A stretch of DNA of 64,000 nucleotides from a bacterium. GTDB taxonomy: Bacteria; Patescibacteriota; Saccharimonadia; Saccharimonadales; UBA4665. A program made the translations under genes and the position numbers. The notes below the pieces were generated by a model. It saw nothing but the letters and a program-made list of their open reading frames with translations. It was not told where the DNA came from and made no database searches. The DNA is taken from positions 1 to 64,000 of the forward strand of contig JAKBVU010000002.1 of NCBI GenBank assembly GCA_021841155.1, read 5' to 3'. The number at the start of each line of letters is the position of its first letter. Position 1 is the stretch's first letter. Shown here piece after piece: positions 56,095-64,000 of this stretch.

Positions 56095-57550
56095 GATTAT
56101 CTTCCTCTTGATTTGATGGACCAGATGATCCTGCTTTCAGACATGTTTGTTTGAGCTGGTCACGAACAGATTCAAAATCTTTATCTTGGCTAACCATTTT
56201 TGAAGATTTCTTAACTTCATCTTTCATTTTAGCAATATCAAGCATTTCACCTTCAGCTAAATTAAGAATTATGTCCATCATCATTTCTTGTTCCAAAAAC
56301 GAAAAAGTCTGATTTGGTGCTTGAGTCAACAATTCCATAATATTATGTCCAATATCCAATGCTTTTTTAGCTTCAACCGCTAATTCAGAACCAAAATGAG
56401 AAAATTCTTCAGCTTGTCTAAAATCTGCCAAAATTTTCAAAGTCTGAGAAGCTAGTTTTTTTTGACGATCATCATGACCAACACCACCAGCACGAGTCAC
56501 ACTTAAACCAATATTAAGAGCTGGGCGAACACCACTCCTGAAAGTCTCCATATCCAATATCCATTGACCGTCAGTAATCGACATAATGTTAGTTGGTAAA
56601 TAAGCCGTAATATCTCCATTAGCTGCATGAACAACTGGAATGGAAGTTAAACTTTTTCCGGTACTATCTAGGCGACCGGCTCGCTCTAAAAGAGAAGAAT
56701 GAGCATAAAACATATCACCTGGATAAGAATCACGTCCAGGACTAACGCCAGAAAGTAAAGCAATTTCTCGATATGCATGAGCATGTGAAGTTAAATCATC
56801 ATAGATCACAATCGTATCTTGGTCTAATTTTTGCCAAAAATATTCAGCTATCGATGACGCCACATAAGGTGCTAAATAATTCACAATTAAAGATTCAAAC
56901 ATGGTAGCCACTACTACTACTGCTTTTTTTAAACTATCAGTTTCTTTTAAACGTGACAAAAGAGTATCAACATCAGTTCGGCGCTTAGCAATCAAACAAT
57001 AAACAACTAATTGGTCGGTATTTTTTTGATTAATGGTTAGTTGTGTCACTAAAGTGCTCTTACCAGACTTACTGTCTCCTATTAATGCCATCCTCTGACC
57101 TTTTACTATTGGAAATAAAGCGTCAATTGCTGTCACACCAGATTCAACTTGATCTTCTACTAAACGACGCGTATAAAGTGGTGGTGCAGTATTAAAAATT
57201 GGCCAAGTCGCTTCTGCGGCAATAGGACCCAAACCATCCAATGGTTCGCCCATAACCGATACTACTCGGCCAACAAATTCTTTACCAACTTTAGTTGTTA
57301 ACTGATTATCCTCTAAAACAACAATCATCCCAACGTTTAACTCAACAACTCCCAGGTGTAAAACCATCACATCATCTGGATTGACTTGTTGTACGAAACC
57401 CCTTGATCCATCACTAAACAAAACCAAGGAATGAACACTACAAGGCTGTAAACCCCTAACGGATATTAAAAATTTATTGACCGCAATCACTTCGCCAACT
57501 GGATTATTGGCACTGACTAAACTATCAAAATATTTATTTCCAGTTGGCAT
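56078..57550 (-). CDS. atpA: F-type ATPase alpha subunit
   Basis: 490 residues. Walker A variant GDSKSGKST at 158-166 (usual GDRQTGKT), SGVSPGRDSYPGDMFYAHSS, and the arginine finger region LNIGLSVTRAGGVGHDDRQK with the Arg kept. The C-terminus ends in an acidic tail (SGPSNQEEDNHEAAQ). Non-catalytic nucleotide site looks intact. Confidence 0.95.
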
Positions 57551-58035
57551 TAATTAACTTCCTTGATTAACTTCACTAAATCCGGAATTAAATTATTAAA
57601 ATGATTTTTTAAAGACAAATCGAAAAACTTATTGGGTGTTCTTAGAGTAATGCCAGCACCTATTATTGGTTGTAAACCAATTGTCAACAATAAAGAACTA
57701 TCAATATTATGTCTAAACCAATCAACTAATTTTTCCAATAATAATAAATTAGGTTCAACACTAAATCCAATATGAACTATTGGTGCTTTTATGATTAAGG
57801 TTTCAATTGATTTTTTAAGCCAATCAACTTGATTAATATTAGTCAAATCTAAATTATTTAATTCAAGTAGATTATTTAACGATTTAGAGGTATGGGGTAA
57901 TTTTATTTCAGTATCTGGGCTTTTAATTTTCATTTGTAGCAAATATTCTTTTAAATCATTAATTTCATTTAAAACTAATTCGATATCTGTGGTTGTCACG
58001 ATTGATAAAGGTAAAATCAATTTCTTAGGCTCCAT
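57550..58035 (-). CDS. atpH: F-type ATPase delta subunit
   Basis: 161 residues. Weak N-terminal helical domain, but the C-terminal part (LQPIIGAGITLRTPNKFFDL, SLKNHFNNLI) matches the delta pattern (GGxxIRxGDxxxDxSxxxxL). Attaches the peripheral stalk to alpha3beta3. Overlaps atpF by 11 bp and atpA by 1 bp. Confidence 0.82.
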   Translation of the reverse strand: MEPKKLILPLSIVTTTDIELVLNEINDLKEYLLQMKIKSPDTEIKLPHTSKSLNNLLELNNLDLTNINQVDWLKKSIETLIIKAPIVHIGFSVEPNLLLLEKLVDWFRHNIDSSLLLTIGLQPIIGAGITLRTPNKFFDLSLKNHFNNLIPDLVKLIKEVN

Positions 58036-58651
58036 GATTAACGTCCTCTTTGATAGCTTCTTTATTTTTTTCTAAATCAGCTACAATAAATTGTAATTGA
58101 TCATTAAGATCAATTTGGTTACCAATTGCCATCAAAACATAATGATTAACGATACTGGCCAGATGTTGTTCAAAATTATCTAAAACTTGCTTTTTTTCTA
58201 AATCGATTTGTTTTTGAATTTCATTAGACAAAACTTCTCTTTCTTTATCGATAGCTTGATTAGTTTTTTCAATAGCACTAACAGCTAATTGTCGAGCATC
58301 TTCAAGTGATTGTTCGTATTTTTTAAATTCAGTTTGTAAATTTTTAGTCACTTCATTTTTAAGCGATTCATTAAGTTGTGAAGTCGTTAACTGCAAGTCT
58401 TGTTGTAAAAACATAGCATTCTCAGAAATAATTTTTTCAAAATGAAGTCGACCCCGATTTCTTAATTCCTCTCTAAAAGCATCGTTAAAAATTCGCGCTA
58501 CGTTTTCTTTAATAGCTTGCTCAGATAATTGATTAGTCGATGACCCTCGTTTTTTAATATTTTTTTGAGACTTTAAAACAACTACTAAAACTACAGCTAA
58601 ACCAAGTAAATCTACTACAACGAATAAACTAATCTGCAACCAATTACTCAT
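58025..58651 (-). CDS. atpF: F-type ATPase subunit b
   Basis: 208 residues, one N-terminal membrane segment (about 7-26) then a long charged coiled coil (FEKIISENAMFLQQDLQLTT, EKTNQAIDKEREVLSNEIQK), the usual peripheral-stalk plan; somewhat longer than typical (~160). GGTGG-like GGTGGG ribosome binding site region; a GATAAT box upstream in the 60-bp gap could start a transcript. Confidence 0.88.
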   Translation of the reverse strand: MSNWLQISLFVVVDLLGLAVVLVVVLKSQKNIKKRGSSTNQLSEQAIKENVARIFNDAFREELRNRGRLHFEKIISENAMFLQQDLQLTTSQLNESLKNEVTKNLQTEFKKYEQSLEDARQLAVSAIEKTNQAIDKEREVLSNEIQKQIDLEKKQVLDNFEQHLASIVNHYVLMAIGNQIDLNDQLQFIVADLEKNKEAIKEDVNHGA

Positions 58652-58711
58652 TTATAAGCCCACCATGTTTTTCATTATCTTAATACTATTCTATGTGATT
58701 TTATTATTTTT

Positions 58712-59611
58712 TTAAAGCTTCAGTAAAAGATAGACTGCGAAAATGCCAATTACGAATATAATGATACCGGCTGCTACGGTCTGAATCAAAGATCTAATAA
58801 TAGATTTTCTAGATAACGGATTACGACCGATGGCTATCATACCAGATCGAATACCAGAATAAAGTAAAACCGCTGTTAAGATTGTACTAACAAGTAAAAC
58901 AAATAAACCTAAGTAGATCCTAGCTGCATCGACCGGTTTAGCAGCAATAGTAATCGCAGCTTTAGCTAAGAAACTTGGCACATAATCAATAGATTTATTA
59001 AGTAAGGGATTTTTTTTAATAGCAAGTTGAACTGAAACAAGGCCAATATTAACCTGCTCTTTTTTACCCGATAAAGTAGTTACATTGACCGTTCCAACTA
59101 TATTAGACCTACCGTTAAAATTACTAGTTGCTTGACCTAAAATTATTGATTGATTTTGATCAGCAACCATACCAATTCCATTCAGGGATGAAATAGTAAT
59201 ATATTCCCCCGCTATAACTGGTCCATCTTGATTAGAAACCAAGACATTATATCGACCCGTTGATGCAACATAAACTTGTTGTTTGGTCGAATTAACTGGA
59301 CTAAGCGCAACTGGTGCTACGTTGGCTGGTACAACTACACCTAACATGCTGGCGATATTAGCTTGACTTAAAGGAATAACTTGATTAGAAGTTTTCGCAG
59401 TTAACTGAACAATCATTCCGGTTTGAATCGAAGAAGCTGCACCATAGCTTTGAATAACGGCTTGAGAGATCGAATTACTGTTTGAGTTATTAACAACTGA
59501 AGCTGATTTAGTCTTAGTTGAACTAATCGCTACGGCTGGTACTGATAAGCCTAAAATCAAAATAATAACTATCGCAATAGATGTATATTGATTTTTTAAT
59601 TGATTGAACAT
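58712..59611 (-). CDS. Secreted-domain protein ending in an F0 c-like hairpin (no ion-binding carboxylate)
   Basis: 299 residues at the place of atpE. Signal peptide (about 10-29), extracytoplasmic beta-rich domain (about 50-200; for example QDGPVIAGEYITISSLNGIG, SIILGQATSNFNGRSNIVGT), then two membrane segments (232-253 and 278-298) joined by the basic loop YSGIRSGMIAIGRNPLSRKS. The loop with R263-N264-P265 resembles the RQP/RNP loop of c subunits and the inferred topology (ends outside, loop in cytoplasm) is the same, but TM2 (AAGIIIFVIGIFAVYLLL) has no Asp/Glu where the proton or sodium binding carboxylate should be. It may be a non-pumping rotor anchor, or a CPR membrane protein family merely next to the operon. 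60 bp from atpF. Confidence 0.6.
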   Translation of the reverse strand: MFNQLKNQYTSIAIVIILILGLSVPAVAISSTKTKSASVVNNSNSNSISQAVIQSYGAASSIQTGMIVQLTAKTSNQVIPLSQANIASMLGVVVPANVAPVALSPVNSTKQQVYVASTGRYNVLVSNQDGPVIAGEYITISSLNGIGMVADQNQSIILGQATSNFNGRSNIVGTVNVTTLSGKKEQVNIGLVSVQLAIKKNPLLNKSIDYVPSFLAKAAITIAAKPVDAARIYLGLFVLLVSTILTAVLLYSGIRSGMIAIGRNPLSRKSIIRSLIQTVAAGIIIFVIGIFAVYLLLKL

Positions 59612-59620
59612 TTTTAATTA

Positions 59621-60772
59621 TTATAACTGTTTTTTATAATTCACCAAGGCGCTTATGGTCCGATCTAAATCTGCTTGAACAGTTTGCCGACCCATAGTTA
59701 GTCGTAATGAAGAATAAATCATCGAATCGTCTAAACCAATAGCAGCTAAAACATGAGACGATTTATGGTTGGAAGCCGAACAAGCTGAACCAGCGGAAGC
59801 CATAATTTGATGTCGATCTAAAAAAAACAATAATCTTTCATTATCTTGTCCTCGAAAACTAAAGTTTAAATTATTTGGTAAACGATATTTAAGTGATCCA
59901 TTAAAACTAATTTCCGGTATAAGTGTAACTATTTTTTCAATAAAATATTTTTGTAATTTTTGCAATCGCTCGACCTCTGTTTTTTTAATACTTTGAGTCT
60001 TGTTTAAAGCTTCGGCTAATCCAATCGAACTAGCTACATTTTCTGTACCAGATCTTAAACCATACTCTTGTCCACCTCCATCAATCAAAGGTTTCAAGCT
60101 TAAACCACGCCTAAGGTATAAAATTGCTGATTGTTTCGGTCCATAAATTTTACTACCATTTAAGCTCATCATGTCAACACCGAGACGATTAACTTTTAAA
60201 TCTAAATAATTGCCAGCCTGACAAGCATCACAAAAAATCTGAATTGGCTGATTAATACCTCTTTTTAAACGATCTAATCTTATCTGTTTAACCAAATCCG
60301 CTATTTTTTTAACTGGCTGAATAGTTCCAATTTCATTATTAGCCAACATTACAACTACTAGATTGGTTTGATCATTAATTAAATTTTTAAGACTATCAAA
60401 ATCAATAATGCCATCTGTCTTAACTTTGGCTAAAGAATAATCAAAATCTTTCAAAGCTTCTAAAACCGAATCGTGCTCCAAATGACTAACAACAACATGA
60501 GATCGATCATAATTCTTTAAATAACCCTTTATAGCTAAATTATTGGCTTCACTACCACCAGCACAAAAAATAATCTCTTGAAAATGAACTCCAAGTATTT
60601 GAGCAATTTCTTGTCTAGCTCGCATCAAATCCGTCTTAACTGCGATAGCTGCTCGATAAATAGCTGAGGGATTATAAAAAGAATGACTAAAATAAGGCTT
60701 CATTACCTTAAAAACACCCTCATCTAGCGGGGTTGTAGCAGCATAATCTAGATATATTGATCGATCATTCAC
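59621..60772 (-). CDS. iscS: Cysteine desulfurase IscS/NifS
   Basis: Supplies sulfur for tRNA thiolation (MnmA here). 383 residues, fold-type I PLP enzyme: SHLEHDSVLEALK, PLP-Lys in SLNGSKIYGPKQS, Cys persulfide loop ASAGSACSASNHKSSHVL. GTG start 60772, set by a TATAAT box exactly 6 nt upstream inside the previous gene's end region. Confidence 0.95.
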   Translation of the reverse strand: MNDRSIYLDYAATTPLDEGVFKVMKPYFSHSFYNPSAIYRAAIAVKTDLMRARQEIAQILGVHFQEIIFCAGGSEANNLAIKGYLKNYDRSHVVVSHLEHDSVLEALKDFDYSLAKVKTDGIIDFDSLKNLINDQTNLVVVMLANNEIGTIQPVKKIADLVKQIRLDRLKRGINQPIQIFCDACQAGNYLDLKVNRLGVDMMSLNGSKIYGPKQSAILYLRRGLSLKPLIDGGGQEYGLRSGTENVASSIGLAEALNKTQSIKKTEVERLQKLQKYFIEKIVTLIPEISFNGSLKYRLPNNLNFSFRGQDNERLLFFLDRHQIMASAGSACSASNHKSSHVLAAIGLDDSMIYSSLRLTMGRQTVQADLDRTISALVNYKKQL

Positions 60773-60778
60773 AGATTT

Positions 60779-60784
60779 ATTATA
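60779..60784 (-). promoter_or_regulatory. -10 box (TATAAT) of leaderless iscS
   Basis: TATAAT, AAATCT, then GTG 60772. No ribosome binding site. The -35 is weak. Confidence 0.6.
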
Positions 60785-60786
60785 AC

Positions 60787-61137
60787 TTAACTAACAGCTA
60801 ACTGAGAGATTTTCGACGGAATGATCCGACAATATAGCTTAGTGGCTTGAATAAAATTTTGATATTCTTGATCATCTAAAACATGATAAACTTGATCACC
60901 AAAAGATTTAACAACAGTATTAGCCCTAATATGATAATAAGTTGTCTGAAGGTGATTGATTTTACTAGAATCTTTCCATTCTTCATGCCAAACCCAAGTA
61001 TATGGATTAAAACAAAAAAATTGCCTCTTATGGCCAGTCGGAATCGGACCAAATAATTGACCACCTATATTAGATTCATATTCTATAATCTTATAATATT
61101 GGCTTTTAGAATTAAAGAAATTAGTTAGTTTGACCAT
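60787..61137 (-). CDS. Small protein, unknown
   Basis: About 116 residues from ATG 61137 (MVKLTNFFNSKSQYYKI). Rich in Tyr, Phe and His (TWVWHEEWKDSSKI, TTYYHIRANTVVKSFGDQVY); no signal peptide. Overlaps the 72-residue gene by 17 bp. No family recognised; the phrase PTGHKRQFFCFNPYTWVWHE recurs in CPR proteins of unknown function. Confidence 0.6.
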   Translation of the reverse strand: MVKLTNFFNSKSQYYKIIEYESNIGGQLFGPIPTGHKRQFFCFNPYTWVWHEEWKDSSKINHLQTTYYHIRANTVVKSFGDQVYHVLDDQEYQNFIQATKLYCRIIPSKISQLAVS

Positions 61138-61339
61138 AAATATTATCAACAGATCGACGAGTTAACTCTAAATCACTCATTACTACGTCTTCACCTTTTT
61201 TAGTTAAGTTTATATTATTATCTACTGGCAAGACAATAATATCGCTCTTTAATCCATTAATAATTCGTTCAGCTTCTTGTAAGACTAATAAACGTTCAGT
61301 TAATGGTACTTGCTCACGATTGCCTATTTCTGTCTTCAT
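61121..61339 (-). CDS. Small charged protein, unknown
   Basis: 72 residues, charged and helical (PLTERLLVLQEAERIINGLK, KGEDVVMSDLELTRRSVDNI), no membrane segment. 4 bp after tatD and coupled to the next gene. No family recognised. Confidence 0.6.
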   Translation of the reverse strand: MKTEIGNREQVPLTERLLVLQEAERIINGLKSDIIVLPVDNNINLTKKGEDVVMSDLELTRRSVDNIYGQTN

Positions 61340-61343
61340 ATTT

Positions 61344-62156
61344 TTAAACTCCTTTTAAATTAAACAACTTAACAGTATTAAAACTAGTCTGATGTCTAAT
61401 TAAATTAAAGTCTTCTTTTCTTAATTTACTTAAATACTCTGTGATATAAAACACATTTTTCGGTGTATTTATTGTACCACGATAAGGCACTGGTGTCAAA
61501 TAAGGGCTATCAGTTTCTAAAATTAAATGATCTAGAGGAATTGACTTTAACATCTCAATTTCTTGATCAGTCTTCATAAAAGTAGCAATTCCATTAACAC
61601 CAATCATAAAATTATTATCTAAGGCTTGAAAAAGATTCTTTTGATCATCAGTAAAACTATGGAGTACTGCTTTTAATGGTAAAAAATCTTTAATGATTGG
61701 CCAAAAATCATCAAAAGCCTGTCGAACATGAAATATTAACGGTAAATTATATTTTTTAGCTAATTGTAATTGCCAAATTAACAATTTTTGCTGAGAAGTT
61801 GGATCAGAATGATGATAATAATAATCTAAACCACACTCACCTATAGCTACAATCGAATCATTAATCATGGCTTCGAATTGATGGAACTGATTGGAAGCTA
61901 AAAAATCTTTAGTTTCATGAGGATGAATACCAATCGCTGGTAACACGCAAGAATAATTATTAGCCAACTTAACTGCCAATAAACTATCTTTTAAATTACA
62001 ACCAACTGCTATCATTAATTTTACGTTTTTATCAAGTGAAGCTTTAATGACAGCTTCTTGAGTCAGATGACCTTTTGAAGACCATAAACGACCAGTTGAA
62101 TCTTCGTTACCAATTGATTGAATATGACAGTGACTATCAATAAAATAATTAATCAT
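61344..62156 (-). CDS. tatD: TatD-family deoxyribonuclease
   Basis: 270 residues, TIM-barrel metal nuclease. IDSHCHIQS, GECGLDYYYHHSDPTSQQ, FHVRQAFDDFWPI, VLHSFTD and LILETDSPYLTPVPYRG keep the metal ligands. Overlaps the metG stop by 1 nt; metG-tatD order is common in bacteria. Confidence 0.94.
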   Translation of the reverse strand: MINYFIDSHCHIQSIGNEDSTGRLWSSKGHLTQEAVIKASLDKNVKLMIAVGCNLKDSLLAVKLANNYSCVLPAIGIHPHETKDFLASNQFHQFEAMINDSIVAIGECGLDYYYHHSDPTSQQKLLIWQLQLAKKYNLPLIFHVRQAFDDFWPIIKDFLPLKAVLHSFTDDQKNLFQALDNNFMIGVNGIATFMKTDQEIEMLKSIPLDHLILETDSPYLTPVPYRGTINTPKNVFYITEYLSKLRKEDFNLIRHQTSFNTVKLFNLKGV

Positions 62157-63583
62157 TAGTCAACTTTTGGAAATAAAATTTTTCTAAATTTACTCTGACT
62201 AGTAAAAATCTTTTTAATCATTTGAGCTGTTTGAGGCATAAAACAATTGAGTAAATCTGCAATTTCTAATAAATTATCACCCTGATAAACTAGCACTTCT
62301 TTTAAATGATCAAGATCATTTTCTTTAGCTATTAACCAAGGTTTGGTTTCATCTATATATTGATTGAGACCTCTAACCTGACTCCAAACTAAATCTAAAG
62401 CTCGATCAAAACGAAAACTAGACATATATTGATCATAATTGGCTCGATCGTGGGTCGATAAATTAAATTCGAGAGTCTGATCGGCAAAATATTTATCAAT
62501 TAAAACAACTGTTCTTTGCACAGCATTACCAAGTTCATTAGCTAATTCGTTTTGATAAGTCTGTTTAAAATGATCCCAGTTAAAATCACCATCAGCATAA
62601 CTAGGAATATGCCGCAAAAAATAATAACGAAAAGCGTCAATTCCATAATTTTCAGTTATTTCATCAGCCGAGATAACATTACCAAGACTTTTAGAAATTT
62701 TTTGATTATTTAAAGTTACAAAACCATGAACATATAAATTTTCTGGCAAATCTAAGCCAAGTGACAATAACATAGCCGGCCAAATAGCTGCATGAAAACG
62801 TAAAATATCTTTACCTAAAACTTGAGCTTTAGCTGGCCAATAATTTTTATAATTATCATCATCAGGGTAACCAATAACTGTTAAATAATTCAATAGAGCT
62901 TCAAACCAAACATACATTGTTTGGGAATCATCACCCGGTACATCAATACCCCACGAAATCTTATCTTTAGGTCGAGAAATTGAAATATCGTCTAATCCCC
63001 GATCAATCAGAGACAAAATCTCATTAGCTCGACTATCAGGAAAAATATTCATTTTATGATTGAGAATTTGTTCTTTAATCTGATCTTGATATTTAGATAA
63101 TTTGAAAAAATAGTTTTCTTCTTCAAGTTTTTCAAACGGTCTATTATGGTTAGGGCAAATACCATTATTAGCCTGAACCTCTGTTTCAGTAAAAAAAGCT
63201 TCGTCACCAACACAATACCAACCAACATAGATTGATTTATAAATATCTGGCAACATTAACTGCCAAATAGCCTGACACCTCTTTTGATGAGCTTGATCGG
63301 TAGTCCTAATAAAAGCATCATAATTAATATTTAAAGATTTAGCTAAATCTTTAAATTCTTGAGAAACATTATCTGTAAACTGTTTTGGTTTAAGACCTAA
63401 ACTACTAGCTTTTTCAGATATTTTTAATCCATGTTCATCGGTACCAGTTGATAAAAAAGTTGATAGCTTTTTAGAACGAAAATAGCGAGCTAGACAATCA
63501 GCTTGAACTAATTCCATACCATAACCAATATGGGGACTAGAATTAGCATATGGAATTGAAGTGGTTACAAAATATTTTTTCAT
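62156..63583 (-). CDS. metG: Methionyl-tRNA synthetase
   Basis: 475 residues, without the C-terminal tRNA-binding extension. HIGH motif as PHIGYGMELVQADCLARYF, KMSKS as NNQKISKSLGNVI, and one zinc-knuckle side with CPNHNRPFEKLE. AAGG ribosome binding site between tRNA-Val and ATG 63583. Confidence 0.95.
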   Translation of the reverse strand: MKKYFVTTSIPYANSSPHIGYGMELVQADCLARYFRSKKLSTFLSTGTDEHGLKISEKASSLGLKPKQFTDNVSQEFKDLAKSLNINYDAFIRTTDQAHQKRCQAIWQLMLPDIYKSIYVGWYCVGDEAFFTETEVQANNGICPNHNRPFEKLEEENYFFKLSKYQDQIKEQILNHKMNIFPDSRANEILSLIDRGLDDISISRPKDKISWGIDVPGDDSQTMYVWFEALLNYLTVIGYPDDDNYKNYWPAKAQVLGKDILRFHAAIWPAMLLSLGLDLPENLYVHGFVTLNNQKISKSLGNVISADEITENYGIDAFRYYFLRHIPSYADGDFNWDHFKQTYQNELANELGNAVQRTVVLIDKYFADQTLEFNLSTHDRANYDQYMSSFRFDRALDLVWSQVRGLNQYIDETKPWLIAKENDLDHLKEVLVYQGDNLLEIADLLNCFMPQTAQMIKKIFTSQSKFRKILFPKVD

Positions 63584-63601
63584 GAATAATCCTTAATTTA
63601 T

Positions 63602-63678
63602 TGGTGGGATTGAAGGGATTCGAACCCCTGACTTCAGCAATGTGAATGCTGCACTCTAGCCAACTGAGTTACAATCCC
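63602..63678 (-). tRNA. tRNA-Val(CAC)
   Basis: Acceptor GGGATTG pairs with CAATCCC, A73, encoded CCA, anticodon loop TTCACAT giving CAC. 18 nt upstream of metG on the same strand; probably one transcript. Confidence 0.93.
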
Positions 63679-63700
63679 ATCCATTAATTATTATAACTAA

Positions 63701-63729
63701 AAAAGCGGATTATAAAAAAATCCGCTTTT
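63701..63729. terminator. Bidirectional-type hairpin between RRM gene and tRNA-Val
   Basis: AAAAGCGGA (63701-63709) pairs with TCCGCTTTT (63721-63729), 9-bp stem, A-rich loop, T-runs on both outer sides in the respective strand; ends the RRM transcript before the tRNA. Confidence 0.7.
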
Positions 63730-63751
63730 ATTATAAAAACCAATTTAACAA

Positions 63752-64000
63752 TTAACGACGTTCAAAACGTGGTCGATCAGTTTTGGGCTGAGCTTCACTA
63801 ACATTGATTTTTCGTCCATCAAGTTCTTGACCATTTAATTGATCAATTGCTTTTTTAGCTTCATCGTCTGATGAAAACTCAACAAAGCCAAAGCCTCTTG
63901 AACGATTAGTTGCTTTATCAAAAACAACTGATGCTGAAACTACTGTTCCAACTTTTGCAAAAAAATCTTGCAAACTTTGATCTGTTGTGTCCCACGAAAG
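63752..64000 (-). CDS. RRM RNA-binding protein, N-terminus beyond window edge
   Basis: The frame stays open to the right edge (LSWDTTDQSLQDFFAK), so the first residues lie outside; the TTG at 63973 is not a start. One RNA recognition motif with RNP1 RSRGFGFVEF and GQELDGRKINVSEA, then a short basic tail (RPRFERR). This small RRM type is found in cyanobacteria and many CPR; single-strand RNA binding, perhaps cold-related. Confidence 0.93.
   Translation of the reverse strand, partial: LSWDTTDQSLQDFFAKVGTVVSASVVFDKATNRSRGFGFVEFSSDDEAKKAIDQLNGQELDGRKINVSEAQPKTDRPRFERR

Noticed and set aside
63752-63973. TTG at 63973 as the start of the RRM protein
   Set aside because: The frame continues upstream with typical RRM residues (LSWDTTDQS) to the window edge.

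Overview
This 64-kb window is AT-rich (by eye about one third G+C), densely coded and uses the standard bacterial code: TGA ends genes normally and is not read as Gly or Trp. The gene set points to a host-dependent Patescibacteria/CPR bacterium, most likely Saccharibacteria (TM7). The evidence is shortened housekeeping enzymes (AlaRS, UvrC, ATP synthase epsilon), peptidoglycan enzymes without biosynthetic pathways, many secreted beta-rich proteins anchored by one membrane segment, and no respiratory or amino-acid biosynthesis genes. The phylum assignment is inference; no rRNA gene is present.

Layout. 1-5.8 kb: lemA-htpX-membrane protein-ligA-secreted protein operon (minus). 5.9-9.4 kb: a D-Ala-D-Ala carboxypeptidase, then an accessory patch with a PIN/RHH toxin-antitoxin pair, an ITPase-like gene and a decayed transposase, ending at tRNA-Leu(UAA) and tRNA-Cys. 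9.5-12.5 kb: two unknown genes and a GH37 trehalase. 12.6-17.7 kb: an MFS-MerR-MFS operon and tmk. 17.8-21.8 kb: a double-propeller surface protein, a broken alkyladenine glycosylase gene, a BrnT/BrnA pair and tRNA-Phe/Gly. 21.8-24.7 kb: SPFH protein, tRNAs and a GlcD-type oxidase. 24.7-32.8 kb: a long rplY-to-secG-to-oligopeptide-binding-protein operon containing trhO, uvrC and pepP. 32.9-38.8 kb: DedA, uvrA, obg and a LysM-CHAP hydrolase. 38.9-44.1 kb: an FtsA/PilM-like protein, a baseplate-J-like membrane protein, ruvX and mltG. 44.2-47.2 kb: alaS and mnmA. 47.3-53.6 kb: a surface-protein locus with PKD, DUF916-like and three paralogous secreted beta-proteins. 53.6-59.6 kb: an F1 ATPase operon. 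59.6-64 kb: iscS, two small genes, tatD, metG, tRNA-Val and an RRM protein.

Three points stand out. First, the F1 operon (b, delta, alpha, gamma, beta, epsilon) has no recognisable a or c subunit. The c position holds a secreted-domain protein ending in a c-like hairpin that lacks the ion-binding carboxylate. Second, the three secreted paralogs next to a DUF916-like/TM/basic-tail protein resemble the WxL (csc) surface systems of Firmicutes. Third, at least eight genes have a -10 box exactly 6-7 nt before the start codon, which implies routine leaderless transcription. These promoters also fix several starts. One gene (LysM-CHAP) appears to start at ATT behind a clean Shine-Dalgarno.

Decay is visible in two places: a transposase remnant beside tRNA-Leu, and a glycosylase gene with a frameshift and a nonsense codon. 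LigA has lost all four zinc-finger cysteines.
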